Below, piece after piece: positions 4,433-6,066 of a DNA stretch of 6,066 nt. Under the pieces are notes generated by a model. The model did not search any database. It saw only the letters and a list, made by a program, of their open reading frames with translations, and had not been told where the DNA came from. This DNA is from Pseudoramibacter fermentans (GTDB taxonomy: Bacteria; Bacillota; Clostridia; Eubacteriales; Eubacteriaceae), in NCBI GenBank assembly GCA_009493725.1, contig VOGB01000009.1, positions 1-6,066 on the forward strand, written 5' to 3'. Numbering within the stretch: the stretch's first letter is position 1; each line of letters starts with the position of its first letter. Made by a program: the position numbers and the translations under genes.

Positions 4433-4512
4433 TGTATCCTTGTATCCTTGTATCTTTGTATCTTTGTATGTTATCATCCTTGTATCCAAGTATCCTTGTA
4501 TATTAGGATACT
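4433..4512 (+). repeat. Partition-site array 2: ten phased 8-bp repeats overlapping the parA promoter region
   Basis: From 4433, ten units run in perfect 8-bp register: TGTATCCT twice, TGTATCTT twice, TGTATGTT, ATCATCCT, TGTATCCA, AGTATCCT, TGTATATT and the inverted AGGATACT. It ends in the same way as array 1, 117 bp downstream of it, after a 37-bp spacer. The array stops 18 bases before the parA start. TATATT at 4499-4504 is a plausible parA -10, so occupation of the array should repress parA. Confidence 0.8.
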
Positions 4513-4530
4513 TAATTGGAGGTCAGTATA

Positions 4531-5331
4531 ATGGGTGAAGTAATTACTTTTGGAAATTTTAAAGGTGGCACCGGTAAAACAACAAATGCCACGCTTGCAT
4601 GCCTGGCACTAGCTCGTGCTGGTAAAAAAACGCTATTAATTGATTTCGATCCTCAAGCAAACGCTACAGATATTTACTTTAAAACCGCGGCTAATTTAGG
4701 CCACGATGATATTAAATTTAATCAAACCTTGCTTGCATCAATCCAAGAAGAGGACTTATCAAGATCGTTGGTTACTTTGGATAAAAACATTGACTTTATT
4801 CCATCAAGCGCAGATTTTTCATTGTACCCACGGATTATGGAAAAAAAGTTTAAAAATAATTATAAAGATAGAGTTACATATTTTAGCAAGCTACTTGCTT
4901 CACTAAAAGAAAAATATGATTTTGTGGTATTTGATTTGCCACCGACTATTTCCTTAATTTCTGATAGCGCCTTATACGCTTCAGATTGGGTTCTGATTAT
5001 CCTTCAAACTCAAGAGCACAGTCTTCAGGGTGCCGAATCGTTTCTAAAATATATACAGGAACAGGTAATCGATGAATACGAAGCACCTAGTTTGAATTTA
5101 CTCGGTATACTTCCTGTGCTATTAAAGAATGGGGCGCCTGTTGATCACAGCACATTAGAAGTAGCAGAAGAAGAATTTGGGAAAGAAAACATGTTAAAAA
5201 CCCTAATTCGTAATATGGAAAGAATCAAAAGATATTCAATCAGAGGTGTATTTCTAAAAGATCAGTTCGATAAAAAAATAATTAGATTATACGATTCTGT
5301 GGCACAAGAAATTATTGAAAGGGCGGACTAG
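4531..5331 (+). CDS. parA: ParA-type partition ATPase
   Basis: ParA hydrolyses ATP on the nucleoid to move and position plasmid copies. The product is 266 residues; the ATG at 4531 has GGAGG at 4518-4522, eight bases upstream, while an in-frame TTG at 4516 overlaps that site and is rejected. Deviant Walker A is KGGTGKTT (11-18), the A' motif LLIDFDPQANAT (35-46) and Walker B FVVFDLPP (131-138), with conserved spacing. There is no N-terminal helix-turn-helix extension, so this is the small (type Ib-like) class, in which the ParB-like partner usually does the DNA binding and autoregulation. It lies directly after the two 8-bp arrays and one base before the parB-like gene. All key motifs are intact. 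Confidence 0.93.
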   Translation: MGEVITFGNFKGGTGKTTNATLACLALARAGKKTLLIDFDPQANATDIYFKTAANLGHDDIKFNQTLLASIQEEDLSRSLVTLDKNIDFIPSSADFSLYPRIMEKKFKNNYKDRVTYFSKLLASLKEKYDFVVFDLPPTISLISDSALYASDWVLIILQTQEHSLQGAESFLKYIQEQVIDEYEAPSLNLLGILPVLLKNGAPVDHSTLEVAEEEFGKENMLKTLIRNMERIKRYSIRGVFLKDQFDKKIIRLYDSVAQEIIERAD

Positions 5332-5332
5332 C

Positions 5333-5683
5333 ATGGTGGAACTTTTACACAATCCTAACTCAAATAAAAGCAAAATAATTCCTAGAAAATCGGCGCCCCA
5401 GCCCCAAAAAGAAATTTCCATATCTTCTCTAAACGAATCAAACAAAACGAAGTCTAAACAAATAGATGGTGTTACTTTTGATACTACGCTCAGAATTGAC
5501 AATCATCTAAAAAACTTTATGAAAGCTATGGTAATTTTAGGGTATAGCTCAACTCAACAAAACGGATTAGCCCAATTACAAAAAACTTTTTTTGAATCGT
5601 TAACTGATTCTGAACAAAATACGCTTACGACTCAAATACAGACTTTGGAAACAGGCGATGCTAACAAAGTAAAAAGTAAATAA
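5333..5683 (+). CDS. ParB-like centromere-binding partner of ParA
   Basis: The 116-residue product starts at the ATG at 5333, one base after the parA stop, with AAAGGG at 5318-5323. Residues 1-45 are basic, polar and probably disordered (NPNSNKSKIIPRKS, NKTKSKQ), as expected for the ParA-stimulating tail of small ParB proteins. Residues about 46-108 (VTFDTTLRIDNHLKNFMKAM onward) look folded: a short strand followed by helices, compatible with a ribbon-helix-helix DNA-binding fold. It resembles small partition proteins found after parA on Lactobacillus plasmids. It is not a ParB of the large KorB/Spo0J type. Its likely targets are the 8-bp arrays at 4308-4512, where it would also repress the operon. 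Confidence 0.75.
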   Translation: MVELLHNPNSNKSKIIPRKSAPQPQKEISISSLNESNKTKSKQIDGVTFDTTLRIDNHLKNFMKAMVILGYSSTQQNGLAQLQKTFFESLTDSEQNTLTTQIQTLETGDANKVKSK

Positions 5684-5763
5684 TCACGTGCTCTCAGACG
5701 ACACGTTCACCTTTTAGATGTATACTTGTCCGTTTAAATTAAGCAGAATGCACACAAAAAATT

Positions 5764-5792
5764 CCTCTATTATGCGGAATAGAGGGCTTTTC
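5764..5792 (+). terminator. Terminator of the parA-parB operon
   Basis: CCTCTATT (5764-5771) and AATAGAGG (5778-5785) form a perfect 8-bp stem with a 6-nt loop, followed by a short T-run (GCTTTTCT). It lies 80 bases after the parB-like gene. Confidence 0.7.
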
Positions 5793-5895
5793 TGAAATCA
5801 GTACATACAGGCTTTGCTTAGGAGCGTTGCTTGTGTCCATTTAGGACATACACAATCATATAACAATCAATCAATGCTGTCACTTAACTTACTCA
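5793..5895. other. Intergenic DNA between two terminators
   Basis: No gene is supported. An imperfect dyad, TTGTGTCC/GGACATACACAA, lies at about 5829-5855. A 16-codon ATG frame at 5873-5923 runs into the next terminator and lacks a ribosome binding site. Confidence 0.35.
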
Positions 5896-5934
5896 AAAAA
5901 GCCACCCACCTCGTGATGAGATGAATGGCTTTTT
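5896..5934. terminator. Bidirectional intrinsic terminator
   Basis: AAAAAGCCA (5896-5904) and TGGCTTTTT (5926-5934) are perfect 9-bp arms, with partial inner pairing CACCTC/GAGATG. T-runs lie on both strands. It sits just outside the IS30-like left end. Confidence 0.7.
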
Positions 5935-5980
5935 GGTTGTGTGGTAGATTGTAAAATTAATCCGAACGCTGTTCGGACAA

Positions 5981-6043
5981 AAAAGATCAGCTTCCTTTAA
6001 AATGGTGTTTACCACAAACCCATCTTTTAGGAGCTGATCTTTT
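5981..6043 (+). promoter_or_regulatory. Hairpin burying the transposase ribosome binding site
   Basis: AAAAGATCAGCT (5981-5992) pairs perfectly with AGCTGATCTTTT (6032-6043). After one bulged T, CCT (5994-5996) pairs with AGG (6029-6031). The AGGAG Shine-Dalgarno and part of the start codon are therefore inside the stem. Transcripts entering from outside the element would fold this way and give little transposase, as known for IS10. Confidence 0.65.
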
Positions 6044-6066
6044 GTCTAGTATAACCTATTCCGAAC
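6042..6066 (+). CDS. IS30-family transposase, N-terminal fragment
   Basis: Only eight codons are present: TTG then SSITYSE, cut by the window end. I recognise this as the start of the DDE transposases of IS30-type elements in lactobacilli, which cut and join the element ends. AGGAG at 6029-6033 lies eight bases before the TTG, supporting it as the start codon. Helix-turn-helix and catalytic DDE domains would lie beyond the window. The identification rests on a short peptide plus the terminal repeat. Confidence 0.65.

Larger units (their letters stand above)
5943..6066 (+). mobile_element. Left end of an IS30-family insertion sequence, partial
   Basis: GTAGATTGTAAAATTAA near 5944-5960 resembles the GTAGATT-containing terminal repeat of IS30. 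It is followed about 80 bp later by an IS30-family transposase start. A perfect palindrome, TCCGAAC-GCT-GTTCGGA, lies at 5961-5977. The exact border (about 5942-5945) and the target duplication cannot be fixed because the right end is outside the window. Confidence 0.7.

Noticed and set aside
4308..4512. CRISPR array
   Set aside because: The units are contiguous 8-mers without unique spacers of constant length, and no cas genes are present.
4209..4531. Two plus-strand frames rich in YPCILVSLY repeats
   Set aside because: They are translations of the 8-bp repeat arrays and have no start signals.
5287..5502. 71-codon minus-strand frame
   Set aside because: Antisense to the parA end and the parB-like gene, which have proper start sites; no independent support.
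1..6066. Whole plasmid in one window (circular closure of end to start)
   Set aside because: The IS30-type transposase is cut at 6066 and its frame is not continued sensibly at base 1, so the window appears to be part of a larger molecule.
1..6066. tRNA or rRNA genes
   Set aside because: No cloverleaf-like sequence with a conserved T-loop or rRNA motif was seen on either strand.

Overview
This window looks like part of a theta-replicating plasmid from a lactic acid bacterium, most likely a Lactobacillaceae species. The grounds are an AT-rich backbone, a RepA_N-type initiator with an iteron-like array inside its own gene, a small Walker-type ParA followed by a short ParB-like protein, and an IS30-family transposase start (SSITYSE) of the kind common in lactobacilli. 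All assignments come from reading the sequence; no database search was possible.

Layout, left to right. (1) 1-680, plus strand: the tail of an unidentified reading frame, then a 192-aa glutamine-rich coiled-coil protein with a C-terminal membrane anchor, probably a mobilization accessory protein. (2) 897-2009, minus strand: repA, with three near-identical 33-bp direct repeats in its middle, two of them embedded in perfect 11-bp-arm palindromes. (3) 2010-2510: a dense RNA-control region for repA. It holds an SD-sequestering hairpin, a transcription attenuator with a matching anti-terminator segment, one well-formed antisense RNA gene (about 2316-2439, plus strand), a second possible antisense RNA (about 2092-2195) and candidate repA promoters. 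(4) 2497-3385: a mosaic scar with a 5'-truncated membrane-protein gene, a perfect 29-bp inverted repeat, and a 240-bp repA fragment about 92% identical to the intact gene. (5) 3385-3663, minus strand: a stand-alone BRCT-domain protein. (6) 3664-4307: no convincing gene; it holds a nested 54-nt dyad, terminators, a consensus-like promoter and short repeats. (7) 4308-5683: the partition locus, made of two arrays of 8-bp repeats in perfect phase, then parA and a parB-like gene one base apart, ended by a terminator. (8) 5684-6066: terminators and then the left end of an IS30-family element running off the window.

How it fits together: RepA would initiate replication at the repeats inside its own gene, and leader RNA structures plus counter-transcribed RNA would set its level and so the copy number. 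ParA and the ParB-like protein, acting on the 8-bp arrays, would provide segregation and autoregulation. The coiled-coil protein points to a mobilization module to the left of the window. The duplicated repA fragment, truncated gene, inverted repeat and IS30 end show a history of recombination between related plasmids. The most interesting part is the repA leader, where transcriptional attenuation, SD sequestration with a possible pseudoknot, and two loops sharing one antisense motif lie within 500 bp.
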